64,000 bases of DNA from Rhodococcoides fascians NBRC 12155 = LMG 3623 (GCF_001894785.1 NZ_BCWW01000008.1:1-64000), one strand, 5' to 3'. Shown: positions 17,570-27,709, counted from the stretch's first letter. Translations and numbers: made by a program. The notes: generated by a model not told the origin, from the sequence alone.

Positions 17570-18343
17570 ATGGCCCCCACGGTCTTCTATCTCACGCCGC
17601 TGCCGGCCGTGGGAGAGCTCGCCGTGCTCGACGGCAAAGAAGGTCATCACGCCGCGACCGTGCGGCGGATCCGAGTCGGCGAGCGCCTGCTGCTCAGTGA
17701 CGGTGCCGGCGGTCTGGCCGACACGGTCGTCGTCGGTGCCGAGAAGAACCGACTCGAACTGACGGTGCAGTCGCGCACGGACATGCCGCGAGCCACTCCC
17801 ACGGTGACGCTGGTTCAGGCACTGCCGAAGGCGGACCGCTCCGAACTGGCGATCGAGCTGGCCACCGAGGCCGGGATCGACGCAGTGGTGCCATGGCAGT
17901 CGGCGCGATGCGTCGCTCGCTGGGAAGGGCCCAAGGCGACCAAGGGGGTCGCGCGCTGGCGCAGCACCGCCGCCGAGGCGGCCAAGCAATCGCGTCGCGC
18001 ATACATCCCCGAGGTCTCCGAGTTGCACGATTCACGCTCGGTGTACGCACTCGTGCACCGGATCGTGGCGGGCGGCGGCATCGTCGCCGTCCTGCACGAA
18101 GCGGCCACCTCGGCATTCCGCGACCTGCCGTTCGATTCGGTGCCCGAGGTCGCGATCGTCGTCGGACCCGAGGGTGGCCTCGACGACAGAGAGATCGCGG
18201 CTCTGACCGAGGCAGGCGCGACCCCGGTGGTGCTGGGGCCGACGGTGCTGCGAACCTCGACGGCCGGAGCTGTTGCGTTGGGAGCTCTCGGCGTTCTGAC
18301 GACGCGGTGGGCGCAACTTCCGCCCGATTTCCCGAACGCATGA
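17570..18343 (+). CDS. rsmE: 16S rRNA (uracil-1498-N3)-methyltransferase RsmE
   Basis: 257-aa SPOUT methyltransferase acting on U1498 of 16S rRNA in the 30S subunit. N-terminal PUA-like part (GHHAATVRRIRVGERLLLSDGAG), then the knot region VGPEGGLDDREIAAL and VLGPTVLRTSTAGAVALGAL, the SAM-binding hallmark. Starts right after dnaJ; its TGA overlaps the next gene's ATG (ATGA). Confidence 0.94.
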   Translation: MAPTVFYLTPLPAVGELAVLDGKEGHHAATVRRIRVGERLLLSDGAGGLADTVVVGAEKNRLELTVQSRTDMPRATPTVTLVQALPKADRSELAIELATEAGIDAVVPWQSARCVARWEGPKATKGVARWRSTAAEAAKQSRRAYIPEVSELHDSRSVYALVHRIVAGGGIVAVLHEAATSAFRDLPFDSVPEVAIVVGPEGGLDDREIAALTEAGATPVVLGPTVLRTSTAGAVALGALGVLTTRWAQLPPDFPNA

Positions 18344-19095
18344 GCGTTCGCATCAAGATCGCGTACGGCGCGCATCCGGAACAGTTCGGTCACCTCTATC
18401 TGCCGTCCGCGCCGATCACGCCCGCGACACCGGTGGTCGTGATCGTGCACGGTGGATTCTGGAGTGGGCAGTACGCGTCGAATCTGGGCACCCAGTTCGC
18501 CCGAGCTGTCGCCGGAGCCGGTGCGGTGGCTTGGAACATCGAGTACCGACGCGTCGGTGCGGGCGGGCACTGGCCGGAGATGCAGGCCGACGTGCGCGCC
18601 GCACTCGACGCCGTGGCCGGGGTGGTACAGCACCACGCCCCGGTCGGTGTCGACGATGTCCGCGTCATCGGGCACTCGGCGGGCGGCCACCTCGCAGTGT
18701 GGCTCGGCGGCGAAACCGACACGACGGTCCGGCCGTCGCGCATCGTCTCGCAGGCGGGTGTCCTCGATCTGGAGCCGCGCGGGGCGTCGGGACGTACCAA
18801 TCCGGCGGTCGAGGCCCTGCTGCAGGCCCGCTACGAAGACGAGCCCGAGCTGTACCGGTCGGCCTCACCTCTGGCCCGACTACCCATCGGAATCCCGACG
18901 ATCTGTCTGCACGGATCCGATGACCTTCAGGTCCCGGCTTCGCAGAGCTCGAGGTACGTCGAGGCCGCACGAGCCGCGGGCGACGACGCGGAGCCGGCGA
19001 TCGTGCCGGGCGAGGACCACTTCGCCTTCCTGAACCCGGATTCGCGGTGCTGGGCGCTCTCGCTCGAGGCCGTCCTGGGCGAGCGCCGTGGGTAA
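18340..19095 (+). CDS. alpha/beta hydrolase (esterase-like)
   Basis: 251 aa. Oxyanion motif VIVHGGFW, nucleophile elbow GHSAGGH with the catalytic Ser, Asp in LHGSDDLQVP and His in GEDHFAFL: a complete triad of the kynurenine-formamidase/esterase-like group. Cytosolic; no signal peptide. ATG 18340 overlaps the rsmE stop by 4 nt, so it is translationally coupled. Substrate unknown. Confidence 0.8.
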   Translation: MSVRIKIAYGAHPEQFGHLYLPSAPITPATPVVVIVHGGFWSGQYASNLGTQFARAVAGAGAVAWNIEYRRVGAGGHWPEMQADVRAALDAVAGVVQHHAPVGVDDVRVIGHSAGGHLAVWLGGETDTTVRPSRIVSQAGVLDLEPRGASGRTNPAVEALLQARYEDEPELYRSASPLARLPIGIPTICLHGSDDLQVPASQSSRYVEAARAAGDDAEPAIVPGEDHFAFLNPDSRCWALSLEAVLGERRG

Positions 19096-19122
19096 TAGGA
19101 ATGCGCATCGATCCTGCGGCGT

Positions 19123-19128
19123 TAAACT
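19123..19128 (+). promoter_or_regulatory. putative -10 box for phoH
   Basis: TAAACT in the 114-nt gap before phoH; the -35 region is not recognisable. Confidence 0.3.
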
Positions 19129-19209
19129 TGGTCCGAGCGCGACCTGACGGACGCGTTCGAAAACATCAGCGTCACCGGTCGAAACAAGAGAGCAGGCCAT
19201 AGCCACCAC

Positions 19210-20253
19210 GTGAGTGAACACAGCGAATTTCCCGCCGAGCGCGACGTTCGGTCCACCTTGGAGCTCGCCCCCGAAGCAGTGATGCCGCTGCTGGGACAGT
19301 CCGACGAGAACCTCCGGGCGCTCGAGCAGATGCTGACGGCCGACATCCACGTACGAGGAAACGCCGTGACGCTCACCGGGAAGGTGCCCGATGTGGCGTT
19401 GGCCGAGCGGGTGATCACCGAATTGGCGGCATTGGCCAAACGTGCTCAGCCACTGACTCCCGACGCAGTGCGCCGGTCGATCGCCATGCTCACCGAGGGG
19501 GTGTCGGATTCTCCCGCCGAGGTGCTGAGCCTGGACATTCTGTCGCGTCGAGGCAAGACCATTCGGCCCAAGACGTTGAACCAGAAGCGCTACGTCGACG
19601 CGATCGATTCCAACACGATCGTGTTCGGAATCGGTCCTGCCGGAACGGGCAAGACCTACCTGGCCATGGCCAAGGCAGTGCAGGCATTGCAGACCAAGCA
19701 GGTCAGCCGCATCATCCTGACGCGGCCTGCGGTGGAGGCGGGTGAGCGTCTGGGCTTTCTGCCCGGAACCTTGCACGAGAAGATCGACCCGTATCTGCGT
19801 CCACTGCACGACGCCTTGCACGACATGATGGACGACGAGGCTATTCCCAAGCTGATGCAGGCCGGAGTCATCGAGGTCGCGCCGCTCGCCTACATGCGTG
19901 GCCGTACGCTCAACGACGCGTTCATCATTCTCGACGAGGCGCAGAACACCACGGCCGAACAGATGAAGATGTTCCTCACGCGTCTCGGATTCGGATCGAA
20001 GATCGTCGTCACCGGAGACGTGACGCAGGTCGACCTACCCGGCGGTGCCCGCTCGGGCCTTCGTGCGGCGTCGGAGATTCTCACCGATGTGGACGACATC
20101 CACTTCGCGCAACTGACCAGTAGTGACGTGGTGCGGCACCGGCTCGTTTCGGAAATCGTCGACGCCTACGAGCGCTTCGAGTCCGCATCGGAAGGCGTCA
20201 TCGCGAACCGCGCGCAACGCCGTGCCGGTGGGCCGCGTTCGGCGAGAAGATGA
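19210..20253 (+). CDS. phoH: PhoH family ATPase
   Basis: 347 aa. N-terminal about 110-residue domain, then a P-loop ATPase core with Walker A GPAGTGKTYLA, the family block TRPAVEAGERLGFLPG and Walker B FIILDEAQN. PhoH proteins are linked to RNA metabolism and ribosome assembly; adjacency to ybeY is conserved in many bacteria and supports an RNA-related job. GTG 19210 is the first in-frame start; its SD is weak. Head of the phoH-ybeY-CNNM-era cluster. Confidence 0.92.
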   Translation: MSEHSEFPAERDVRSTLELAPEAVMPLLGQSDENLRALEQMLTADIHVRGNAVTLTGKVPDVALAERVITELAALAKRAQPLTPDAVRRSIAMLTEGVSDSPAEVLSLDILSRRGKTIRPKTLNQKRYVDAIDSNTIVFGIGPAGTGKTYLAMAKAVQALQTKQVSRIILTRPAVEAGERLGFLPGTLHEKIDPYLRPLHDALHDMMDDEAIPKLMQAGVIEVAPLAYMRGRTLNDAFIILDEAQNTTAEQMKMFLTRLGFGSKIVVTGDVTQVDLPGGARSGLRAASEILTDVDDIHFAQLTSSDVVRHRLVSEIVDAYERFESASEGVIANRAQRRAGGPRSARR

Positions 20254-20306
20254 TTCAGGCGTACGGAAACGGTAATGCAGGCAACGAGAGCGTGGGTAGT
20301 GGCTAG

Positions 20307-20849
20307 ATGAGTATCGAAGTGTCCAACGAGTCGGGGATGGACATCTCCGAGCCCGAACTGGTCTCGGTCGCACGGTTCGCGATCGCAGGCATGGACGTGC
20401 ACCCCGCTGCGGAACTGTCCATGGTGCTGGTGGATTCGGCAACCATGGCAGATCTGCACATGCGCTGGATGGATCTGCCCGGCCCCACCGACGTGATGTC
20501 GTTTCCTATGGACGAGCTCGAACCGGGCGGTCGTCCCGATGCTCCCGAGCCCGGACCGGCGATGCTGGGAGACATCGTGCTGTGCCCGTCCTTCGCGGCG
20601 GATCAGGCCGCGGCAGCAGGACATTCGCTCGAACACGAGCTCGCGCTGCTCACCGTGCACGGCGTGCTGCACCTGCTCGGCTACGACCACGCCGAGCCGG
20701 ACGAAGAGAAGGAAATGTTCGAGCTGCAGAACCGTCTGCTGGCCGAATGGTACGAGGACGCCAGGCGGGCGGAGCAGGCAGCCGAACAGGCCGTTCGAGA
20801 CGCTCGGCTGCTCGGCAAGGCCGGCTTCGTCGACGGTCTCGACCGATGA
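20307..20849 (+). CDS. ybeY: endoribonuclease / rRNA maturation factor YbeY
   Basis: 180-aa zinc metallo-RNase for 16S rRNA 3'-end maturation and ribosome quality control. The zinc motif [11 protein letters not shown] (HX3HX5H) is intact, and [10 protein letters not shown] and MLGDIVLC are family blocks. The C-terminus has about 25 extra Ala/Glu-rich residues. Located 53 nt after phoH. Confidence 0.95.
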   Translation: MSIEVSNESGMDISEPELVSVARFAIAGMDVHPAAELSMVLVDSATMADLHMRWMDLPGPTDVMSFPMDELEPGGRPDAPEPGPAMLGDIVLCPSFAADQAAAAGHSLEHELALLTVHGVLHLLGYDHAEPDEEKEMFELQNRLLAEWYEDARRAEQAAEQAVRDARLLGKAGFVDGLDR

Positions 20850-20889
20850 TGTGCGTGTTCGGACCAGCGGGAGTGCGGGGTCCTAGCGC

Positions 20890-22212
20890 GTGAGCAGTGC
20901 TGCCGCACTCATCGTCTTCGCCGTTCTGCTGGTTCCTCTCGGCGGCTTGTTCGCCGCAGTCGATTCGGCCCTGAACACCGTCTCGCGGGCGCGAATCGAA
21001 GACATGGTCAAGGACGAGCGACCGGGTGCCACCGGCCTCGTCGTCGTGGTTGCCGACCGCCCGCGGTACGTCAATCTCATGGTGCTGCTTCGTATTCTGT
21101 GCGAAATCGGCGGCACGGTGCTGCTCGCAGGCGGCCTGACCCAATTGATCGACTCGACCACCGCGCTCGTGATCACCGCTGTGGCAATGGTTTTGGTCAG
21201 TTACGTCGTGATCGGCGTCGGTCCGAGAACGCTGGGTAGGCAGAACGCGTACTCGATCGCGCTCGCCGCAGCGTTGCCGTTGCGCGCCCTTGGCTGGCTC
21301 CTCGGGCCGATCAGCAGGCTGCTCATCCTCATCGGTAACGCGATCACCCCGGGCAAGGGATTTCGCAACGGCCCGTTCGCATCCGAGATCGAGCTACGTG
21401 AGCTGGTCGACATGGCTCGCGAGCGCGGAGTCGTGGCCGACGACGAACGCCGAATGATTCAATCGGTGTTCGAGCTGGGCGATACCTCGGCCCGCGAGGT
21501 CATGGTGCCGCGGCCTGAGATGGTGTGGATCGAATCCGACAAGTCGGCGGGGCAGGCGACGTCGCTGGCCGTGCGCAGTGGGCACTCTCGCATCCCGGTG
21601 ATCGGCGAGAACGTGGACGATATCGTCGGCGTGGTGTACCTCAAAGACCTTGTGCAGCAGACGTATTACTCCACCGACGGTGGGCGAGGCGTCCAGGTCT
21701 CCGAACTGATGCGTCCGGCGGTGTTCGTACCGGACTCCAAGCCGCTCGACAGTCTTCTCGCCGAGATGCAGCGAGACCGAAACCATATGGCGTTGTTGGT
21801 CGACGAGTACGGCGGCATCGCGGGCCTGGTGACCATCGAGGACGTCATCGAGGAGATCGTCGGCGAGATCGCCGACGAATACGACTCGGACGAGGTAGCA
21901 CCCATCGAGCAACTCGAAGACGGACGGTTCCGGGTGTCCTCGCGGGTACCGCTCGAGGATCTGGGTGAAATCTTCGGTATCGACATCGAATCCGAGGAGG
22001 TCGATACCGTCGGCGGACTCCTCGGCTACGAGCTCGGCCGCGTGCCGCTGCCCGGTTCCGAAGTAACCACTCACGGGCTGTTGCTGCGCGGCGAGGGCGG
22101 AGCCGACCCGAAGGGCCGCGTCCGCATCACCACCGTGCTGGTCGAAAAGCTCGAACCCGACGAAGAATCCACCGAGGACGACGACTCGTCGGACGTCACT
22201 CACCAACACTGA
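20890..22212 (+). CDS. hemolysin/CNNM-CorC family membrane protein
   Basis: 440 aa. N-terminal CNNM domain with about four membrane spans ([20 protein letters not shown] near the start), then a CBS pair ([49 protein letters not shown]) and a C-terminal transporter-associated CorC_HlyC domain. The family is implicated in Mg2+/Co2+ efflux; the hemolysin name is historical. GTG 20890, 40 nt after ybeY; era follows. Confidence 0.9.
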   Translation: MSSAAALIVFAVLLVPLGGLFAAVDSALNTVSRARIEDMVKDERPGATGLVVVVADRPRYVNLMVLLRILCEIGGTVLLAGGLTQLIDSTTALVITAVAMVLVSYVVIGVGPRTLGRQNAYSIALAAALPLRALGWLLGPISRLLILIGNAITPGKGFRNGPFASEIELRELVDMARERGVVADDERRMIQSVFELGDTSAREVMVPRPEMVWIESDKSAGQATSLAVRSGHSRIPVIGENVDDIVGVVYLKDLVQQTYYSTDGGRGVQVSELMRPAVFVPDSKPLDSLLAEMQRDRNHMALLVDEYGGIAGLVTIEDVIEEIVGEIADEYDSDEVAPIEQLEDGRFRVSSRVPLEDLGEIFGIDIESEEVDTVGGLLGYELGRVPLPGSEVTTHGLLLRGEGGADPKGRVRITTVLVEKLEPDEESTEDDDSSDVTHQH

Positions 22213-22228
22213 AATCTGGAGGTGCTCG

Positions 22229-23143
22229 ATGTCCGAGCAACACACCGAAGAGTTCCGATCCGGATTCGTCTGTTTCGTAGGCCGGCCCAACACCGGCAAG
22301 TCCACCCTGACCAATGCACTGGTGGGGTCGAAGATCGCCATCACGTCCTCGCGACCCCAAACCACGCGCCACACGATCCGCGGCATCGTGCACCGCGACC
22401 ACGCGCAACTGATCCTCGTCGACACCCCGGGGCTGCACCGACCGAGAACGCTTCTGGGCCAACGCCTCAACGACCTGGTGCAGGACACCTACTCCGAGGT
22501 CGACGTCATCGGACTGTGCATCCCCGCCGACGAGAAGATCGGACCGGGCGACCGATGGATCCTCGAACAAGTGCGGCACATCGCGCCGAAGACCACCCTG
22601 ATCGGCATCGTGACCAAGATCGACAAGGTCAAGAAGGAACGCGTCGTACATCAGTTGATGTCGTTGTCGAAGCTGCTGGGCGAGAATTCGCACGTCATCC
22701 CGGTATCGGCCGAATCCGGTGAGCAGATCGAGAAGCTCGTCGACCTCCTGGCCTCCGAATTGCCGCCGGGTCCCGCCTTCTATCCCGACGGGGAACTGAC
22801 GGACGAGCCGGAGGAAATCCTCATGGCCGAGCTGATCCGCGAGGCAGCGCTCGAAGGTGTCCGCGACGAGCTCCCGCACTCGCTGGCAGTGGTCATCGAG
22901 GAGGTCGTGCCGCGCGAGGGCCACGACAACATGCTCGATGTGCACGCGATCCTGTACGTCGAACGGTCCAGCCAGAAGGCCATCATCATCGGCAAGGGCG
23001 GTTCGCGACTCAAAGAGGTCGGCACCGCGTCGCGACTGCAGATCGAGAAATTGCTCGGTACCCGCATCTACCTGGATCTGCACGTCAAGATCGCCAAAGA
23101 CTGGCAGACCGACCCCAAGCAGATGGGCAAGCTCGGTTTCTGA
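22229..23143 (+). CDS. era: GTPase Era
   Basis: 304-aa ribosome-assembly GTPase binding 16S rRNA. G1 GRPNTGKST, switch region TTRHTIRG, G3 DTPGLH, G4 TKID, and a C-terminal KH domain IIIGKGGSRLKEVGTASR. CTGGAGG upstream gives a good SD. Ends the phoH-ybeY-CNNM-era group and is convergent with the amidase gene. Confidence 0.95.
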   Translation: MSEQHTEEFRSGFVCFVGRPNTGKSTLTNALVGSKIAITSSRPQTTRHTIRGIVHRDHAQLILVDTPGLHRPRTLLGQRLNDLVQDTYSEVDVIGLCIPADEKIGPGDRWILEQVRHIAPKTTLIGIVTKIDKVKKERVVHQLMSLSKLLGENSHVIPVSAESGEQIEKLVDLLASELPPGPAFYPDGELTDEPEEILMAELIREAALEGVRDELPHSLAVVIEEVVPREGHDNMLDVHAILYVERSSQKAIIIGKGGSRLKEVGTASRLQIEKLLGTRIYLDLHVKIAKDWQTDPKQMGKLGF

Positions 23144-23161
23144 CGTGCCCTGACGAGCAGG

Positions 23162-24583
23162 CTACGAGGTGTCGCTCACCTGGGTCCACCACGGCTCGGG
23201 GCGTCGGCGATGCCACTGCAGTACGTTCTCGAGTTGAGCGGCCACCGAGACCAGCAGTGGCTCCGTGGACTCGTGACCCATCAGCTGCAGACCGATCGGT
23301 AGACCGGCTTTCGTCAGTCCCGCGGGGACGTTGACGCTCGGCCAACCGAGGACGTTCCACGGCCACGTGTACGGGCAGTGTTCGGTGATCACACGGTCGG
23401 TGTCGGCGTTGGAGATGCCGTCGATGGCGTCGACCCGCGGAGGCGGCGTGGCCGTCGTCGGGGCGAGCACGATGTCGTAGTCGTCGAAGAACTGGCCGAT
23501 GCGGCGGGCAATCCGTGGCTCCGCCGCGCGGGCCGCCCGCAGTGGTGCGCCGGCGAGGGCTCGTCCGCTCCGGGCGTTGGCTCGGGTGCGGGGGTCGGCC
23601 AGAGACGGGTCGGGCAGGCGGTCGAGCCAGGCCGCGACCCCGGCCAACGACCGCGGTAAGAAGTTGAGCCCCAACAACATTCCGTACGCAGGATCGTCGA
23701 CGACCACGCGGTGACCGAGCAACCGCAGCACGGCAGCCATCTCGTACGCCGCAGCCGTGATCTCGGGATCCAGTGCCGCGGGTGTCGGAATGAACGGCTT
23801 GCGCAGACTCAACGCGATGCGCAGGGAACCGGGGTCGCGGCCGACGGCGTCCGAGACGGTCAGCGGAGTGGGCCGGTGCAGATCGCCGTCGTGCCCACCG
23901 GAGACCACATCGAGAAGCAGGGCTGCGTCGGCCACCGTTCGGGCGAGTGGTCCGATGACGGTGATGCCGTTGAACGCCTCGGCATCGGGCCAGGTGGAAA
24001 TTCGGCCGCGCTGCGGCTTGATGCCGACGAGGTTGGTCCACGACGCCGGGATGCGCACCGAACCGGCACCGTCGGAACCCAAAGCGGCGGAAACCAATTC
24101 GGCTGCTACCGCGGCAGAACTACCACCGGAGGAGCCCCCCGGAGTCCGGTCTCGATGCCACGGATTTCTCGTGTGGCCGAACGAGCCGCCCGTGAACGGC
24201 CATTGCCCGAGTTCGGGACTGTTGGTCTTTCCCACGATGATCGCCCCTGCCGCACGCAGTCGGCGGACCACCTCGGAGTCCTCGGTGGCAGGAGGAAACC
24301 GGCCCGCGCAGCCGAAGGCGGTCGGTTCGCCGACGATGTCGACGTCGTCCTTGACTGCGATAGGAACGCCGAGCAGGGGAGCGGACGAGCCCGCAGCGAT
24401 CAGCCGATCGGCCTTGGCGGCTTCGGCGAGGGCGGCATCTCGTCGCACGATCCGGAACGCGTTGAGGGTGGGTTGACTGCGTTCTATGCGATCCAGCGCA
24501 GCGGTGACCACCTCGACCGAGGTGACGCGTCTCGACGCGAGTTCGGCAGCCTGAGCAACGAGTGTCGACCGATGGAAATCCAC
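23162..24583 (-). CDS. amidase (amidase signature family)
   Basis: 473 aa. Ser-cisSer-Lys machinery is visible: Lys in PIAVKDDVDI, Ser-rich TPGGSSGGSSAAVA and LGSDGAGSVRIPAS. Cytosolic, no signal peptide; hydrolyses an amide of unknown identity. Equivalent in position to amiA2 (Rv2363) between era and recO. GTG 24583 (MDFHRS) is chosen from the family N-terminus; the open frame further upstream is antisense to recO. Confidence 0.88.
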   Translation of the reverse strand: MDFHRSTLVAQAAELASRRVTSVEVVTAALDRIERSQPTLNAFRIVRRDAALAEAAKADRLIAAGSSAPLLGVPIAVKDDVDIVGEPTAFGCAGRFPPATEDSEVVRRLRAAGAIIVGKTNSPELGQWPFTGGSFGHTRNPWHRDRTPGGSSGGSSAAVAAELVSAALGSDGAGSVRIPASWTNLVGIKPQRGRISTWPDAEAFNGITVIGPLARTVADAALLLDVVSGGHDGDLHRPTPLTVSDAVGRDPGSLRIALSLRKPFIPTPAALDPEITAAAYEMAAVLRLLGHRVVVDDPAYGMLLGLNFLPRSLAGVAAWLDRLPDPSLADPRTRANARSGRALAGAPLRAARAAEPRIARRIGQFFDDYDIVLAPTTATPPPRVDAIDGISNADTDRVITEHCPYTWPWNVLGWPSVNVPAGLTKAGLPIGLQLMGHESTEPLLVSVAAQLENVLQWHRRRPEPWWTQVSDTS

Positions 24584-24639
24584 GTGTGCACAGTATCGAC
24601 TCACCGTCAGCGCGGGAACGATCTTCGTCGACGCCCACG

Positions 24640-24652
24640 TGGGACACTGGAG
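24640..24652 (+). promoter_or_regulatory. leaderless promoter element of recO
   Basis: TGGGACACTGGAG, identical to the element before hemW, with GACACT 7 nt before GTG 24656. Confidence 0.5.
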
Positions 24653-24655
24653 AGC

Positions 24656-25489
24656 GTGAGGCCATACCGTGACAACGCAGTCGTCCTGCGCCAGCACAAG
24701 CTGGGTGAGGCCGATCGCATCGTCACGTTGCTGACCAGGGAGAACGGTATCGTTCGTGCGGTGGCCAAGGGGGTGCGCCGCACCAAGTCCAAGTTCGGCG
24801 CACGGCTGGAGCCGTTTGCGCACATCGACGTGCTGCTCTATCCGGGACGCAACCTCGACATCGTCACTCAGGTGCACACGGTGGACGCGTTCGGCGGGGA
24901 CATCGTTGCCGATTACGGCCGGTACACGACCGGCTGCGCTGTCCTCGAAACCGCCGAGCGTCTGGCAGGCGAAGAACACGCCCCCGCGCAGCGCCTGCAT
25001 CAGCTGACCGTCGGCGCGCTGCGTGCCCTTGCGCAGCACGTGCGGCCGCCCGAGTTGGTACTCGACGCGTATCTGCTGCGTGCGATGGGTTTCGCCGGAT
25101 GGGCTCCCGCACTGACGGACTGCGCTCGATGCGCTGCGGTGGGGCCGCACCGTGCGTTCCACGTTGCCGCAGGTGGCGCTGTGTGCGTGCATTGCCGACC
25201 GCCGGGATCTGCGACGCCATCGAGCGGTGTTCTGGATTTGATGGTGGCCCTCGAACGAGGGGAGTGGGACTACACCGTCACCACCTCCGATGCGGTCCGA
25301 AAGCAGGCCAGTGGCCTGGTGGCGGCTCATTTGCAGTGGCATCTCGAACGCCAGCTCCGCACACTTCCGCTCATCGAGCGCTCGCATCCACACCAGGTGC
25401 CGCTGGCCCAACCTGACTCCGTGTTCGCCGACACCGTCGGGCAGGATGGGGACCGTGATTCGACGACGCGAGCCGCAACACCGGCCTGA
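24656..25489 (+). CDS. recO: DNA repair protein RecO
   Basis: 277-aa recombination mediator of the RecFOR pathway: loads RecA on SSB-coated ssDNA. N-terminal OB-fold ([23 protein letters not shown]), then [16 protein letters not shown], and a zinc site formed by CARC and CVHC. GTG 24656 is chosen for the leaderless -10; the much longer frame to 23711 is antisense to the amidase. uppS overlaps its 3' end by about 44 nt in another frame. Confidence 0.93.
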   Translation: MRPYRDNAVVLRQHKLGEADRIVTLLTRENGIVRAVAKGVRRTKSKFGARLEPFAHIDVLLYPGRNLDIVTQVHTVDAFGGDIVADYGRYTTGCAVLETAERLAGEEHAPAQRLHQLTVGALRALAQHVRPPELVLDAYLLRAMGFAGWAPALTDCARCAAVGPHRAFHVAAGGAVCVHCRPPGSATPSSGVLDLMVALERGEWDYTVTTSDAVRKQASGLVAAHLQWHLERQLRTLPLIERSHPHQVPLAQPDSVFADTVGQDGDRDSTTRAATPA

Positions 25490-26264
25490 CGAACGGCCGG
25501 CGGTTCGCCCGCCGGACCCGCACCCCTCGGGTGCGCGGCCGCCAATCTTGCAGCCGGAGCTGATTCCTCGTCACGTCGCTCTGGTCATGGACGGTAACGG
25601 CCGGTGGGCTCAGGATCGTGGATTGCCGCGAACCGCAGGGCACGAGCAGGGCGAAGCAGTACTGATGGATGCCGTCTGTGGCTGCATCGAAATCGGTGTG
25701 CAGTGGTTGTCTGCGTACGCTTTCTCGACGGAGAACTGGAAGCGCAGTCCCGACGAGGTCAAGTTCTTGATGGGCTTCAATCGCGACGTGATCCGGCGTC
25801 GACGAGACGAGATGAACGAGATGGGTGTGCGGGTGCGCTGGGCAGGTCGGCGACCGCGACTGTGGGGCAGCGTCATCAAAGAACTCGAAGTGGCCGAGGA
25901 GCTGACGAAGCACAACACGGTGATGACGCTGACCATGTGTGTCAACTACGGCGGGCGAGCCGAAATTGCCGATGCCACAAGAGAAATCGCGCGTCAGGTT
26001 GCCGCCGGAAAGATCAACCCGGAAAAGATCACCGAGGCGACCGTTGCGAAGTACCTCGACGAGGCGGACATGCCCGACGTCGACCTGTTCCTGCGTCCCT
26101 CGGGGGAGCAGAGAACCTCCAATTTCCTGCTGTGGCAGTCGGCCTACGCGGAGTTCGTGTTCCAGAAGAAACTGTTCCCCGATTTCGATCGTCGAGATCT
26201 GTGGGAGGCCTGCATCGAATTCGCGTCGCGGGACCGACGATTCGGTGGAGTGAAATATGAGTGA
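25446..26264 (+). CDS. uppS: (2Z,6E)-polyprenyl / decaprenyl diphosphate synthase
   Basis: 272-aa cis-prenyltransferase that elongates farnesyl-type diphosphates with IPP to the C50-C55 lipid carrier for cell wall, arabinogalactan and LM/LAM synthesis. Catalytic [10 protein letters not shown], then [10 protein letters not shown], and near the end [15 protein letters not shown] and ELW-type DLWEAC. ATG 25446 and GTG 25455 are both possible; the first 40 residues are a poorly conserved Pro/Arg-rich extension. Overlaps recO and the next gene, so one transcript. Confidence 0.92.
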   Translation: MGTVIRRREPQHRPDERPAVRPPDPHPSGARPPILQPELIPRHVALVMDGNGRWAQDRGLPRTAGHEQGEAVLMDAVCGCIEIGVQWLSAYAFSTENWKRSPDEVKFLMGFNRDVIRRRRDEMNEMGVRVRWAGRRPRLWGSVIKELEVAEELTKHNTVMTLTMCVNYGGRAEIADATREIARQVAAGKINPEKITEATVAKYLDEADMPDVDLFLRPSGEQRTSNFLLWQSAYAEFVFQKKLFPDFDRRDLWEACIEFASRDRRFGGVKYE

Positions 26265-26661
26265 CGATGTATCTGGCCTCACCTTGCAGACGCGGGCTCA
26301 GTTGGCGCTGACGCAGTTCGCCACTGTCACTGTGGGGGAGGAAGGCTCTCTGGGGTTCGACTATGCAGGTGCGCTGTGCTCGCTACGCGCGGTGCAGCTC
26401 TCGCCGGAGCTCGAGGTGCTTTCGCTCACCGCGGTACTGGCCTGGGATCGACCGCTCAAGCCCGCACTGCACAAGAAGGTAGCCGACCGCAACGCCGATT
26501 CGCAGTTCGGCGCGATTTCGGTCAACACCCACGACAAGCTCGCAGATGTGTTGTTGCGCTACACCTTTCCGGCCAACGGGTTGGACGACGAAGCGATGTT
26601 GACGATGTTGATTCTGGTGCTCGCCGGGGTCGAGAAGGCCCGTGAGGGTTTGCTGCCCTGA
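26257..26661 (+). CDS. conserved hypothetical protein, possible YbjN/TY-chaperone fold
   Basis: 134 aa, soluble. It has an alternating beta pattern ([47 protein letters not shown]) and a C-terminal helix [19 protein letters not shown]. The size and pattern recall the YbjN/CesT-like peptide-binding fold, but this is only a resemblance. ATG overlaps the uppS stop by 8 nt, so it is cotranscribed with recO-uppS. Confidence 0.7.
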   Translation: MSDDVSGLTLQTRAQLALTQFATVTVGEEGSLGFDYAGALCSLRAVQLSPELEVLSLTAVLAWDRPLKPALHKKVADRNADSQFGAISVNTHDKLADVLLRYTFPANGLDDEAMLTMLILVLAGVEKAREGLLP

Positions 26662-26670
26662 ACGGTCGTC

Positions 26671-26689
26671 TAAGGTAAGCCTTTACTTA
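26671..26689. promoter_or_regulatory. putative IdeR/DtxR iron box
   Basis: TAAGGTAAGCCTTTACTTA is an imperfect dyad (arms match at 7 of 9 positions) and matches the IdeR consensus TTAGGTTAGGCTAACCTAA at 12 of 19 positions. It overlaps TTTACT, which is 7 nt before GTG 26695, so a bound repressor would block the promoter. Confidence 0.55.
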
Positions 26690-26694
26690 CTCAC

Positions 26695-27702
26695 GTGAAG
26701 GCGGTAGCAATGGCGGTTCGAGTGTCCAGAATGCTGACGGCAGTGGTGGCGGTGATGGCCATCGGCGCGTCCGCAACTGCCTGCTCCACAGCAGAACCCG
26801 ACAACAGCGCGGCCCAGTCTGCGGACGGTGTATTCCCGGTGGTCATCGACCACATCTACGGCAGCACGACCGTTCCGGAGAAGCCCACCCGCATAGTCAC
26901 ACTCGGAGTGTCCGACGCCGACGCCGTCATCGCGCTCGGAACCGTCCCGGTCGGAAACACCGGATACACCTTCTACGAGACCGGACTCGGTCCGTGGACC
27001 GACGAGTTGGTGGGCGACGCACCACTGACGCTGCTGGGCTCGGAGTCCGAACCGAACTTCGAGCTGATCGCTTCTCTGCAACCGGATCTGATCACCGGGC
27101 TGAACGCCGGCTTCGACGAGGCCACCTACGCGCAACTCAGCGATATCGCCCCGACCGTCGCTCGACCGGCCGGATCGGCGGCATACGCCGTCGATCGCGA
27201 GGTGGCCACCGACACCATCGCCCGGGCGATGGGCGAATCCGATCGTGGCAAGGAGCTGAACACCCAGACCACGGCTGCACTCGAACAGGTTCGAGCCGCA
27301 CATCCGGAGTTCGCGGGTAAGACTGCCGCCGTGGTACTTCCGTACGACGGTCAGTTCGGCGCATATCTGCCGGGGGACGCGCGGGGGACGTTCGTCACGT
27401 CATTGGGCTTCGGGATTCCGGACCCGATCCTGGCCGAGGACAACGGCACCAACTTCTTCGTTCCGGTCTCGGCCGAGAACATTTCCACGCTCGACGCCGA
27501 TGTGGTGCTCTATCTCGGCACCGGCGACGACATCGACGTCGTGGCCGAGAACCCGATCTTCGGAACACTGACAGCCGCCCGCAACGACGCGATCGTTCCG
27601 TTGTCCACCGATCAGCGTGGGGCGATCACGTACAACTCGGTGCTGTCCATTCCGTTCGCCATCGATTCGGTGGTGCCTCGCCTGGCGGGTGCGGTGGGGT
27701 GA
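26695..27702 (+). CDS. iron-siderophore ABC transporter substrate-binding lipoprotein
   Basis: 335 aa. Signal peptide with lipobox ATAC then STAEPDNSA; the mature part is a class III (FecB/FepB-like) binding protein: EKPTRIVTLGVSDADAVIALG, FELIASLQPDLITGL, LYLGTGDDIDVVAENPIF. It probably captures a ferric siderophore at the outer face of the membrane; permease and ATPase genes are not adjacent. GTG 26695 with an iron box over its -10 predicts induction by iron starvation. Convergent with zur. Confidence 0.88.
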   Translation: MKAVAMAVRVSRMLTAVVAVMAIGASATACSTAEPDNSAAQSADGVFPVVIDHIYGSTTVPEKPTRIVTLGVSDADAVIALGTVPVGNTGYTFYETGLGPWTDELVGDAPLTLLGSESEPNFELIASLQPDLITGLNAGFDEATYAQLSDIAPTVARPAGSAAYAVDREVATDTIARAMGESDRGKELNTQTTAALEQVRAAHPEFAGKTAAVVLPYDGQFGAYLPGDARGTFVTSLGFGIPDPILAEDNGTNFFVPVSAENISTLDADVVLYLGTGDDIDVVAENPIFGTLTAARNDAIVPLSTDQRGAITYNSVLSIPFAIDSVVPRLAGAVG

Positions 27703-27709
27703 GAGCTGT

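Noticed and set aside
16118..18028. 636-aa minus-strand frame opposite dnaJ and rsmE
   Set aside because: Antisense shadow in high-GC DNA.
23711..25489. 592-aa plus-strand frame covering the amidase gene and recO
   Set aside because: Only the part from 24656 matches RecO; the upstream part is antisense to the amidase, whose motifs are intact.
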